A stretch of DNA of 19,583 nt from UBA509 sp038729325 (lineage in GTDB: Archaea; Thermoplasmatota; Thermoplasmata; Thermoplasmatales; Thermoplasmataceae), in contig JAVYSG010000021.1 of the NCBI GenBank assembly GCA_038729325.1, positions 1 to 19,583 on the forward strand, in the 5' to 3' direction. Positions 6,902-14,515 of this stretch are shown in pieces. The first letter of the stretch is position 1; every line of letters starts with the position of its first letter. The position numbers and the translations under genes were made by a program. The notes beneath the pieces are model-generated. The model was not told where the DNA came from. It did no database searches and worked only from the letters and a program-made list of their open reading frames with translations.

Positions 6902-7570
6902 ATGATATTCTTGTCAGGCGAGATTTATACATACGTGGCGACCTTTTCCTTCAACAGCCGCTTTTATTCATCGGAACAGCCGAAGAAAGATAGTATTGTG
7001 GATGCACTGAACACTGTGTTCATGGAATACCAGAAGAAGCTGATCAACCTCAGGATGTATCGGTCAGTGAGGCATGACTGCGATGTGATATTCTGGCTGT
7101 CCTCCCATGACCCAATGGACATGTCACTTTTCAAGGAAAGCGTGATGAAGGCAATGGGAGGATATGGAAAGGCACGGTATAGCATGTTCTCACTGTACGA
7201 GCATTCACCTTATCTCAGGGATGCAAGGAGCCTTGAAGACACACTCAGGTTTGCGCCAAAAACGTACTTCATTGCATATCCCATGAGCAAAACTCCGGAC
7301 TGGTACCTGATCGATCATGAGGAAAGAAAAAAGATACTGGCTGAGCACATAGCAATGGCCACTTCCCATCCAGAAAATCAGGATATCCGTTCGTACACCA
7401 CATACTCCTACGGCCTGGGTGATCAGGAATTTGTGGTGCTTTACGAAACAGATTCCCTTTCCCAGTGGTCACATGTGACCGGAAAGCTCAGGGAAGCCAG
7501 GGCACGGAAATGGATCATAAAGGAGGAGCCCATCCTCATTGGAATCCTGTCTGAACCCCTGAAGTTCTGA
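6902..7570 (+). CDS. HemQ / chlorite dismutase family heme protein
   Basis: A 222-residue protein of the Cld/HemQ family (dimeric alpha-beta barrels). The most telling stretch is YPMSKTPDWYLIDHEERKK. It corresponds to the YPM-x-K...NWY...EER motif of HemQ coproheme decarboxylases and gives Y126 and K130, the residues that act on the propionates. The expected proximal heme histidine is H149 in AEHIAMA, followed by GLGDQEFVVLYETD, a strong family marker. True chlorite dismutase is unlikely because its oxygen-forming motif is not evident. A coproheme decarboxylase or related heme enzyme is the best call, though archaea often make heme by the siroheme route, so its substrate is uncertain. It is divergent from hpd and ends 13 nt from the convergent zinc-ribbon gene. 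Confidence 0.82.
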   Translation: MIFLSGEIYTYVATFSFNSRFYSSEQPKKDSIVDALNTVFMEYQKKLINLRMYRSVRHDCDVIFWLSSHDPMDMSLFKESVMKAMGGYGKARYSMFSLYEHSPYLRDARSLEDTLRFAPKTYFIAYPMSKTPDWYLIDHEERKKILAEHIAMATSHPENQDIRSYTTYSYGLGDQEFVVLYETDSLSQWSHVTGKLREARARKWIIKEEPILIGILSEPLKF

Positions 7571-7583
7571 TTTCTGTCATACT

Positions 7584-8225
7584 TCAGGGGGAATTGTTTC
7601 TTCCCATCCACTTCTTCAGTTTATCCCTGACGCTGTCCGGGATAAGCGCAAATCTTGTCTGTTGCACTGAATATATCATACGGTCGCCATCCCGGTTGAG
7701 ACCAATGATACCCATTATCTGGTCAACGGTACTCTGCCACCCTCCTGAAAATGTGATTCCATGCACCTTATCCATGAAAGCAGAGGCGCTAACAGTAAAT
7801 ATTCCACTTTTTGCAAGCTGTGCCTGAAGTGTTGCATCAGTTTTCAGTTTTATTCCGTCACTGATTATTGCCACTGCAATATCAGAACCCATCCTGAATT
7901 TCGCCTTTACCATATCTTCCCAAGTATTTGGCGTCGGGGTAGAAGTTATCTGAACCATGAGGAGAGATGGGCCCGGAGAGACAATGAGAAGGTTGTTCTC
8001 GCCGGATACCATACCCGGAAGCCCGCTGACAGGGTGTGCAGACACATCAGATCTTCCAAGTTTATGCTGCAGTTCCACGAAAAGGGAGCCGCTGGCCGGA
8101 GCGACCTTTTCCGGCTGGCTTTGAAATCCATGATCCGGTGCGCTGACCTGCAGCCTTGAACCACATTTCTGACAGAACAGGGAGCCATCCGGCATGGACG
8201 AGCCGCATGACGGACACCTTATCAT
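7584..8225 (-). CDS. Zinc-ribbon hypothetical protein
   Basis: A 213-residue protein whose N-terminus is a classic zinc ribbon, CPSCG...FCQKCG (C4, C7, C18, C21). A Gln/Pro/Ser-rich linker leads to a globular region of about 160 residues that I do not recognise. No membrane segment or signal peptide is evident. It sits directly downstream of the vWA-FHA-phosphatase-kinase block on the same strand and shares a zinc-module-plus-linker layout with the FHA protein, so a role in the same signalling set is plausible. It also has its own TATA-like box (8249-8256), so it may be transcribed separately. The ATG at 8225 directly precedes the first Cys knuckle, as in most such proteins. Confidence 0.75.
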   Translation of the reverse strand: MIRCPSCGSSMPDGSLFCQKCGSRLQVSAPDHGFQSQPEKVAPASGSLFVELQHKLGRSDVSAHPVSGLPGMVSGENNLLIVSPGPSLLMVQITSTPTPNTWEDMVKAKFRMGSDIAVAIISDGIKLKTDATLQAQLAKSGIFTVSASAFMDKVHGITFSGGWQSTVDQIMGIIGLNRDGDRMIYSVQQTRFALIPDSVRDKLKKWMGRNNSP

Positions 8226-8248
8226 AATATAATAAAATCAATGGTGAG

Positions 8249-8256
8249 ATATTAAA
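8249..8256 (-). promoter_or_regulatory. TATA-like box for the zinc-ribbon gene
   Basis: TTTAATAT on the minus strand ends 23 nt before the ATG at 8225, the leaderless spacing. It lies downstream of every candidate kinase stop codon (8283, 8272 or 8252, depending on the frame across the gap), or overlaps the last one. Confidence 0.4.
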
Positions 8257-8323
8257 GTATGCCGATTATGATTAATGCGTATTCATGCACGGGATAGAGC
8301 CAGGATTTTCGTTGCATATGCGG

Positions 8324-8423
8324 NNNNNNNNNNNNNNNNNNNNNNNNNNNNNNNNNNNNNNNNNNNNNNNNNNNNNNNNNNNNNNNNNNNNNNNNNNNNN
8401 NNNNNNNNNNNNNNNNNNNNNNN
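8324..8423. other. Assembly gap (100 N)
   Basis: The run is exactly 100 N, the conventional placeholder for a gap of unknown length. It removes the C-terminal half of the kinase domain. The reading frame on the left side cannot be deduced from the right side. On the minus strand after the gap the three frames stop at 8283-8285, 8272-8274 and 8252-8254. Confidence 0.97.
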
Positions 8424-10258
8424 TTCACGGAAAATCCATTGCGGCTTGCAAACATTATGTTGTCCGGCTTTATGTCACCGTGGAGAATTCTGGCATCATG
8501 TGCCTCCTGCAGTCCCTGAGAAACCCTGATGGCAATCTCAAAGAAAAGTTCCATCTGCTTCTGCGTATTGAATTTGAAATTCAGGTCTGAAAGTTTTCCT
8601 CCCTGAAGCAGTTCCATCACAATTGCAGGCGGGTTTTCCTTATATTTGTCCATCTTAGTTCCATCATCAGGATATGTCCGCAGGCCCACCCCAATTATGT
8701 TAACCACGTACTTTTTCCCGTTCAGGACCATTACGTTCTGGAATTCCAGCAAAAATTTCCGGAGAAATTCATTATCAAAGGCAATTCTGGTTCCATCTGA
8801 GGCAAATGGTTTCAGTATCTTTATTGCAACGTCAGGCTCACCGGATCGGGATGCCCGGAGGACATAGGCAAATCCTGTCTCACGGCTGATGATGTCCTTC
8901 ACAGTATACCCGGATATCTCCCGGCCTATCCAGAAATCAGGGACATTGACAGAAGTGGAGACAACAGGTGGAGCCGGCTTTTGAGGGGTTTTGCCAGCAG
9001 GTGTGGCAGGCGGGCTTCCTGAAAGCTGCGAGCCTGCACCGTTCCTCTGCACCTTCACGGTCTTGAGGAGATCATAACTGCCAAGGAAACTGTCCTTCAG
9101 CCCCCGTGATATGCGTGTCGCACTGCCAACAGCAACTGCGGTAACCGTCATTCCTGCCAGCAGCGGAACCTGGAAATGACCTGTGTACCCAGATCTGTAA
9201 AGAAATATGACGCTGAGCAGCATGACTGATCCATAGAGAACCGTTGCTTTTCCTCCTTTGGTTGCAATAATCCTTCCAAGGAGAAATGCCACAGCCAGGA
9301 TCACAATGGCAATAACAAGCAGGAAATAGATTCGGGCAGAAAGAAATTCTGAATATTTCAGGCTGCCATTTTCAAATGAGACTGGAAGAAGATGAAAATA
9401 TGATAATATGAAATATCCGGCTATGAGCGGTATAACAGCCCCGGCTAATTTCCTTACCGGGGAAGGCGGCGAGATTCCCCTGAAGACATATACCACTGCT
9501 GTGACGGTAATTATCAGGATGATGTAGGAAAGCATCAGATACAGCAGCGGGTATATTACAGTTCCCGGTGAGGTCAGCCCCCTGATCAGGAATATGATGC
9601 TCCCGTTGAATCTGAGCGGCAGAAAGACCATGTTTCCAAGTATGAGCAATTTTGGAATCTGCCTGTGAAACTTGAATCGCATGAAATATGCCTCCACAGC
9701 CACTGTTGGAACTGACATGTAAAAAACTTCACGGAGAAACACTGGAACTGAGTCAAAGGCAACCATTCCTCTGTTTATGGCTGGAATGAATGTGAGAATC
9801 ATAAATGAACCCAGAATCACAGCCTCTCCGGATATTCTGTTCTTTACGGGAGCCCTTGAGGCAACGGCAGCAATGAATGCACCGCCTGACAGCACACCTG
9901 CAGCATACGGAAGCCATGCAGCTATCTCCTGCAGGTATGCCACCGCTGCTGATGATGTGCCAGGCGAAAGTATACCCGGATAAAGAGTTATGATGTCCAG
10001 AAACAGAAATACCAGAAAAAAGATCCATGCAAAGCCAACCAGTGTGGATCGTGAAATGCGGTAGCCGGCTTTGGTGTTATCAGCAATTCTGCCGGCCACA
10101 AAAAGGGCGAATGCTGAAATGAAGAGTAAAATTATGATCTCAGTTGAATGTGGAAGCGACGGAAATACAAGTACGTATACATTGGCCAGCAGAAGAATCC
10201 CAAGGATGGCAATGGCCGCTGAGATGGCACGCAGTATCAGACCGGATCTTCTGGCCAT
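8424..10258 (-). CDS. Membrane-anchored Ser/Thr protein kinase (3' end lost in the gap)
   Basis: 611 residues are readable. Residues 1-400 are a polytopic membrane domain with about ten hydrophobic segments (clear ones near 11-32, 40-56, 74-93, 236-259, 309-330 and 338-380). A Pro/Thr/Ser linker (405-440) leads to a eukaryotic-type kinase domain: a YTVKDIISRETGFAYVLRA nucleotide loop, VAIKIL with lysine K480, hinge VMELLQGG (548-554) and the catalytic loop HGDIKPDN with D595, K597 and N600. The HRD arginine is replaced by Gly (HGD), as in RD-lacking kinases. DFG and the C-lobe fall in the gap. The kinase faces the cytosol if the even number of helices is right. The start overlaps the phosphatase gene by 22 nt, so both are on one mRNA and probably act on common targets, perhaps read by the FHA protein upstream. 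Confidence 0.88.
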
Positions 10259-11109
10259 GAGATTGAGCCCTCCTCATCGGGAACAATCATTATCTCCTGC
10301 CTGTAATCGGGTTCAAGGCTGACGCGAAGCATTGCGGCCTTCCCTTTGTGATATCTCGATGAAAAAATTGAAACAAGTTTTCCCTGAAACATGTATTCAT
10401 AGCCTGATTTCTTCACCTCATGTGCCCTCACAAGGAACCTGATGCCATTCTTTTCAGCAAATTCACTGAAGGCATCCGGTCCGAAAAGATATGTCCCCTC
10501 CCCTCTGGTGCCCGGAAGAAATCCGTCCACATATTCCCTGGGATCATTCCAGAGAATCTGAAAAGCCCCCTGATTAGATGGTTCAGGGTCGTCCATGGGA
10601 AGGGATTCCCAGGCCTCAAGAGACGGTATATCGCTGGCAATGCCGCCGTGCACTGCCAGGATGCAGTTGTTAAGCAGGAGTGCATAGGGCAGCCTGCCGT
10701 AAAGCCTTACAATATGAGGATAGATCTGGTCAAACACCCCCATGGATTTCAGTTCGTCAGAAAAGCCATAATAATCATTTGTAAGCGTACTCTCATGATT
10801 GCCTCTCACAATGATAACCCGTCCGGAGATTATGGCGGATTCAACCACAAATAGAAGATTATACAGCTGGCTCCTGCCCCTGTCAACGAGGTCCCCCACG
10901 AAGCATATCACAGAACTGTTTCTGGCAACTGCAAGTGCATATGCAGACACATCCAGGGCTCCATGTGTGTCGCCCACAAAGATTGCATCTCCGGTTTCCA
11001 CAGTCATTTTCCTGACAGGTACAGGGGCACCAAGTTTCTCCACATACCTGTCAAGCGTATCTGCAATCATTTCTTTAATTATGAGGTACGGAGAATCCAA
11101 GGTTTGCAC
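10237..11109 (-). CDS. PPP-family Ser/Thr protein phosphatase
   Basis: A 290-residue metallophosphoesterase with the complete PPP signature: GDTHG (D47, H49), GDLVDRG (D73, R77), RGNHE (R102, N104, H105), VHGG (H154) and a late RAHE (H230). These ligate two metal ions and the phosphate, so an active PP1/PP2A-like protein phosphatase is expected. Length is normal for a bare catalytic domain. It is the natural counter-enzyme to the kinase it overlaps. The start is uncertain: GTG 11109 lies 1 nt after the FHA stop, but GAGGTG just before it is better spaced for the TTG three codons later. Confidence 0.92.
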   Translation of the reverse strand: MQTLDSPYLIIKEMIADTLDRYVEKLGAPVPVRKMTVETGDAIFVGDTHGALDVSAYALAVARNSSVICFVGDLVDRGRSQLYNLLFVVESAIISGRVIIVRGNHESTLTNDYYGFSDELKSMGVFDQIYPHIVRLYGRLPYALLLNNCILAVHGGIASDIPSLEAWESLPMDDPEPSNQGAFQILWNDPREYVDGFLPGTRGEGTYLFGPDAFSEFAEKNGIRFLVRAHEVKKSGYEYMFQGKLVSIFSSRYHKGKAAMLRVSLEPDYRQEIMIVPDEEGSISWPEDPV

Positions 11110-11110
11110 C

Positions 11111-11665
11111 TCAAACTGCCTTCGTGGATGTTACCTTCACTATGGTGCCCTCTCCAAATTTCACCAGGGATTTCTCCTGAATCTTTGTTTTTTCCTTTAT
11201 TTCCACAAACTTCGTTCCATCATAAAGGAATGTACCATTGCTGCTGCCGATATCCTCAAGGTAGTATGATCCCCCGTCAAGCACTATCTTTGCATGCATC
11301 CTTGATACACTTGCATCCGGTATCTGCATGACATTTTCAGGGGATCGCCCGACGGATACAGAGGGAAACACTGAAAAGTTGACCTTCACCTTCTTTCCCA
11401 TCAGGCTGTCCATGGGGCTCTGGACAAACTGAAACTCCAGAAAACTTTCCTCAGGCGGCTCCTCCGGATGCACGGTAACAGGAGCTGGCGGAGCCTGCTG
11501 CTCCGGCACAGGTGCAGGTTCACCTGCAGGCTGCTGTGCTCCCGGGTCCTGAACCATAACTCCCTGCTGTGATTCCATCTCACTGATCCTGCCTGATCCA
11601 CATACAACACACGTCGATTCCGAATCCTCATTCTGAGATCCACACTTAGTGCAAAACCATGTCAT
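11111..11665 (-). CDS. RanBP2-type zinc finger + FHA domain protein
   Basis: 184 residues in three parts. Residues 3-22 are an exact RanBP2-type zinc finger, W3-x-C5-x2-C8-x3-N12-x6-C19-x2-C22. Residues 25-75 are a Gln/Pro/Glu-rich flexible linker. Residues 76-184 are an FHA domain with the phosphothreonine-binding residues GR (106-107), SRMH (121-124) and D-IGSSNGT (138-145). FHA domains bind phosphothreonine peptides, so this is the likely reader of the kinase encoded two genes downstream. RanBP2 fingers bind RNA or ubiquitin in eukaryotes; here the partner is unknown. It begins 1 nt after the vWA gene stop and ends 1 nt before the phosphatase start: a strict operon. No membrane segment is seen. 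Confidence 0.9.
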   Translation of the reverse strand: MTWFCTKCGSQNEDSESTCVVCGSGRISEMESQQGVMVQDPGAQQPAGEPAPVPEQQAPPAPVTVHPEEPPEESFLEFQFVQSPMDSLMGKKVKVNFSVFPSVSVGRSPENVMQIPDASVSRMHAKIVLDGGSYYLEDIGSSNGTFLYDGTKFVEIKEKTKIQEKSLVKFGEGTIVKVTSTKAV

Positions 11666-11666
11666 T

Positions 11667-12851
11667 TCAATTCCTCTTTATTTTTGTAGTCTGGTTATAT
11701 GCTTCCTTCCTGTCCACCTCACCCGAACCGGAGGAAAGCACCCGATCCAGCTTTTTTGTTGCCTCTATGAGTTCAATCTTTCTTGTGGCACTGGCGGCAT
11801 CCATGGCCTGCCTGTTCACCTTAGTGGCATTGTCGAAGTCCCCCTGTGAAATGAGATATTCCACCTGATTCATCTGCATCTTCAGGCGGGCCTCATTAAC
11901 AAGGTCCCTGTTGATGCCCGACACAACCTTCTCTGAGTTCTTTGTCCTGTTAAGGGTTACAGGGAATTTATCCTCCCTTGGAGTGCCGTCATTGTCCCTG
12001 TAAGAAAGCACGGCCTGAAGTGCAGTGATGCTTCCTTCGCTTCCTCCCTTTATGTCCACCGATCCTGTTACATTTACAGGAGTTGCTCCCACAGACCCCA
12101 GGTTTACTGTTGCAATGCCGTCATCCAGCGTGAAGGACTGGTCGAATACATTCACCGATCCGGATTCCCTGGGAACTATCCGCAGTGTAACTGACGTGCC
12201 GCCTGCAGTTGCAGCCTCCCTTGCGTGCTTCCTGAATGTGTCAGAAACAAGATTCCTGTCTGTGGCGTTCACAAAGTCCCCATTTGTTATGTCTGAAATC
12301 TTCTTCAGTATTGTCTCATCATAATCTCCAATTCCAATACTGACTATTTTGAGGCCGATCTCAGAAGCACTGGCAGCAAGTTTTTCATATCTGTCAACTT
12401 CTGCAACATCTGAGGGCTGACCGTCCGTCAGCAGTATGGCAGTGACAGACCCGCCCTCCGTGGAAAACTTCCGGGCATCATCGTATACAGTTTCCAGTGC
12501 ATGGTAGAGGCTTGTGCCGCCTGATGCCCTGATCCTGTCGATCTCCCTTGATATTTTATCAACATCGTCAACCGGCCCCATTGGTATGATTCTCTCCACC
12601 CTGCTGGCAAAGGAGTAGAGAGCAAGTTCATTGCTCTCCCCCAGCACATCAAGCACCATCTTTGCAGCATCCTTCGCATCATCAAGCTTCTCACCATGCA
12701 TCGATCCGCTTCTGTCCACAATAATTGCAATGGCGGAACCCGATCCGGCCATGCTGCCCTCCACTGCGCTTATTCCTATCTGAAAGTATATCTTGGTTAA
12801 GGTGTCCGCAAAACAGTTCGAATTGCTGGTTTTTATGACAGTCTTTAACAT
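11667..12851 (-). CDS. von Willebrand factor A domain protein
   Basis: 394 residues. A vWA domain spans about 38-215 with a complete MIDAS metal site: D46-R-S48-G-S50, T113 (GGTS) and D143 (LLTDGQ). A beta-rich middle (218-305) follows, then a helical, charged C-terminus (315-394). No signal peptide or membrane segment is visible, so it is probably cytosolic and binds protein partners through the MIDAS ion. It is the first gene of the operon with FHA, phosphatase and kinase genes. Similar stand-alone vWA proteins accompany FHA and kinase genes in bacteria, but its specific role here is inferred. The ATG at 12851 has a TATA-like box at the leaderless distance. Confidence 0.88.
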   Translation of the reverse strand: MLKTVIKTSNSNCFADTLTKIYFQIGISAVEGSMAGSGSAIAIIVDRSGSMHGEKLDDAKDAAKMVLDVLGESNELALYSFASRVERIIPMGPVDDVDKISREIDRIRASGGTSLYHALETVYDDARKFSTEGGSVTAILLTDGQPSDVAEVDRYEKLAASASEIGLKIVSIGIGDYDETILKKISDITNGDFVNATDRNLVSDTFRKHAREAATAGGTSVTLRIVPRESGSVNVFDQSFTLDDGIATVNLGSVGATPVNVTGSVDIKGGSEGSITALQAVLSYRDNDGTPREDKFPVTLNRTKNSEKVVSGINRDLVNEARLKMQMNQVEYLISQGDFDNATKVNRQAMDAASATRKIELIEATKKLDRVLSSGSGEVDRKEAYNQTTKIKRN

Positions 12852-12862
12852 AATATAATATG

Positions 12863-12881
12863 AAATATTTTAAGCTTAAAA
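12863..12881. promoter_or_regulatory. Palindromic, possibly bidirectional TATA element
   Basis: Contains TTTTAAGCTTAAAA (12868-12881), a perfect 14-bp palindrome, extended on the left by AAATA. On the minus strand it lies about 20-30 nt before the vWA ATG. On the plus strand it would place a transcription start near 12900, just before the Shine-Dalgarno-like sequence at 12915. A single TATA element could therefore serve both directions. Confidence 0.45.
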
Positions 12882-12914
12882 ATATTGTCATCCAGATTAT
12901 AATACTGATTTTCC

Positions 12915-12924
12915 GAGGTGATCC
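12915..12924 (+). promoter_or_regulatory. Strong Shine-Dalgarno sequence
   Basis: GAGGTGATCC matches ten consecutive bases of the complement of the conserved archaeal 16S rRNA 3' end. It lies 9 nt before ATG 12934. It is the best ribosome binding site in the window, in a genome where most first genes seem leaderless. Confidence 0.5.
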
Positions 12925-12933
12925 GGTTAATCC

Positions 12934-13032
12934 ATGGAAAACGAGCAGAAATCCCTTTCAGTCGCGTTCGGTGTGCTCTTTTACAATATTCCGCATAACG
13001 TTTTATTCCACTGTCCCATGGGGAAATATTGA
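12934..13032 (+). CDS. Possible 32-residue leader ORF overlapping the thiI start
   Basis: ATG 12934 follows a near-perfect Shine-Dalgarno sequence and reads 32 codons (MENEQKSLSVAF...) to TGA at 13030-13032, which overlaps the TTG start of thiI at 13029-13031. The stop-start overlap would allow translational coupling. The peptide resembles nothing I know, and the ORF could be accidental; the case rests on the ribosome binding site and the overlap. It ends in a Phe/His/Cys-containing stretch. Confidence 0.35.
   Translation: MENEQKSLSVAFGVLFYNIPHNVLFHCPMGKY
13001..13007 (+). promoter_or_regulatory. TATA-like box for thiI
   Basis: TTTTATT is centred about 25 nt before TTG 13029, consistent with a leaderless thiI transcript. 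It competes with the alternative that thiI is read through from the upstream leader ORF. Confidence 0.35.
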
Positions 13033-14480
13033 TCATAGTTAGATACTCTGAGATAGGACTTAAGGGATCACACGCAAGAAGGATGATGGAAAACCGCCTT
13101 CGAGGAAATATTATTCAGGGGCTTCTCTCAGCGGGTGAAAACGCCACGTTCCGGTGGGAACGGGGAAGACTTTTCCTTGACGGTTACTCAAATTCCGGCA
13201 CTGTAATGAATGTTCTGAGCCGTACAATGGGTGTGAAATCATTTTCAGATGTTACTGAAATGGTATTCTCCAGCCCTTCCGAAATAGTGAACATGGCCGT
13301 TAAACTCTATGCAGGATCAGTTGCAGGAAAGAAATTTGCCGTCAGGACAAGAAGGGCAGGCGGGCAGAACTTCACCTCAGTCAACCTGAATCTCCTCGTT
13401 GGCGATGCCCTTTTTCCTTACTCGGCAGGTGTTGATCTGGAGCATCCGGATCTTGAGGTGAACATAGAGCTGCGCGATAACAGGGCTTACTTTTTCAGCG
13501 TTTCCCTGCCTGGACCGGGGGGCCTTCCCATCGGGGCAGAAGGAAAACTGGTGGCACTGGTATCCGGCGGTATAGATTCACCGGTAGCGGCCTGGATGGC
13601 CATGAAACGGGGATCTCCCCTTGAATTTGTTTTCGTCTCACTTGCCCACCCTGTGGATACCACTGACTTTCTCCATGTGATGAAGAGACTTGTGTCCAGG
13701 TGGTGCCACGGGTTCGATCCTCTGATCCACATCATGGACGGATCGCGCATTGTTGCAGAGCTGGCGGGCAGGGATGAATACATTGCACCGAGCGTTACGT
13801 TCAAGCGCATTCTTTATTCTGTTGCTGAAAGAATAGCAGCGTCATCGGGATCCTACGGCATAGTGACCGGTGAATCACTGGGACAGGTTTCCTCACAGAC
13901 TCCGGAAAACCTCATGGTCATAAACCGGGGAATAGATATCCCTGTTTACAGGCCGCTTGCCGGAATGGACAAGGATGAGATAACGGAGATTGCAAGGAGA
14001 ATAGGCACTTTTCCAGAATCAAGCAAGGGTGAATTCTGCTCCCTTTTTTCCAGAAATTCCATAATGGGGGTAACTGCGCAGCAGGTTGACCACGACATGT
14101 CAATGTTCCCCTTCGTTGAAAGCCTCATATCCAGTGACACGGTGATAACGGGAAGCGGGATAGATCACTACATCGGGAGTATTCCAGAAGCAGATCTTCA
14201 GGGGAAGGGGATAGAATCAGACCCTGTTGTTGTGGATCTCAGGGGGCACGACAAATTTGACGAATGGCATTATCCCGGATCAGTGCATGCACGCATAGGA
14301 GACGTCAGGGGACTTGTTGACAGATTCGGAAAAGGCAGGACGTTTGTATTTTACTGTCAGAAGGGGCTTCAGAGCGCCTATGCCGCAAGTGAAGCCAGAA
14401 AAATGGGCGCAGTGGCATATTACATGGATACAGATGCCATGAAAAAGGCATTGCACGAGCGAAAGCAGAAAGCCGCATGA
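13029..14480 (+). CDS. thiI: tRNA 4-thiouridine synthase ThiI with rhodanese domain
   Basis: 483 residues in the full ThiI order. There is an N-terminal ferredoxin-like plus THUMP region (about 1-165). The PP-loop adenylation domain begins at LVSGGIDSPVAAW (ATP-binding SGGIDS, 179-184) and carries the ThiI-specific GESLGQVSSQTPENL near 281. A conserved Cys (C337, KGEFCS) corresponds to E. coli C344. A C-terminal rhodanese domain (about 395-480) has active-site C443 in YCQKG. The enzyme activates U8 of tRNA with ATP and transfers persulfide sulfur from C443; the rhodanese part can also supply sulfur for the thiamine thiazole. The rhodanese extension is known in enterobacteria and some Thermoplasmata but absent from many archaeal ThiI. 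It starts with TTG: no in-frame ATG lies upstream, and MIIVRYSEIGLKG is the family N-terminus. It converges on the next gene with 35 nt between. Confidence 0.93.
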   Translation: MIIVRYSEIGLKGSHARRMMENRLRGNIIQGLLSAGENATFRWERGRLFLDGYSNSGTVMNVLSRTMGVKSFSDVTEMVFSSPSEIVNMAVKLYAGSVAGKKFAVRTRRAGGQNFTSVNLNLLVGDALFPYSAGVDLEHPDLEVNIELRDNRAYFFSVSLPGPGGLPIGAEGKLVALVSGGIDSPVAAWMAMKRGSPLEFVFVSLAHPVDTTDFLHVMKRLVSRWCHGFDPLIHIMDGSRIVAELAGRDEYIAPSVTFKRILYSVAERIAASSGSYGIVTGESLGQVSSQTPENLMVINRGIDIPVYRPLAGMDKDEITEIARRIGTFPESSKGEFCSLFSRNSIMGVTAQQVDHDMSMFPFVESLISSDTVITGSGIDHYIGSIPEADLQGKGIESDPVVVDLRGHDKFDEWHYPGSVHARIGDVRGLVDRFGKGRTFVFYCQKGLQSAYAASEARKMGAVAYYMDTDAMKKALHERKQKAA

Positions 14481-14515
14481 TGCTGGCCTGCCGGGGATGT
14501 TCCTGGAGCTTTATT

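Noticed and set aside
7761..8159. 132-codon plus-strand ORF
   Set aside because: It is antisense to the zinc-ribbon protein, which has a clear Cys4 motif.
8252..8323. Kinase tail read through the N run
   Set aside because: The gap length is a placeholder, so the frame is arbitrary; I end the kinase at 8424.
10799..11269. 156-codon plus-strand ORF
   Set aside because: It is antisense to the PPP phosphatase and FHA genes, whose motifs are complete.
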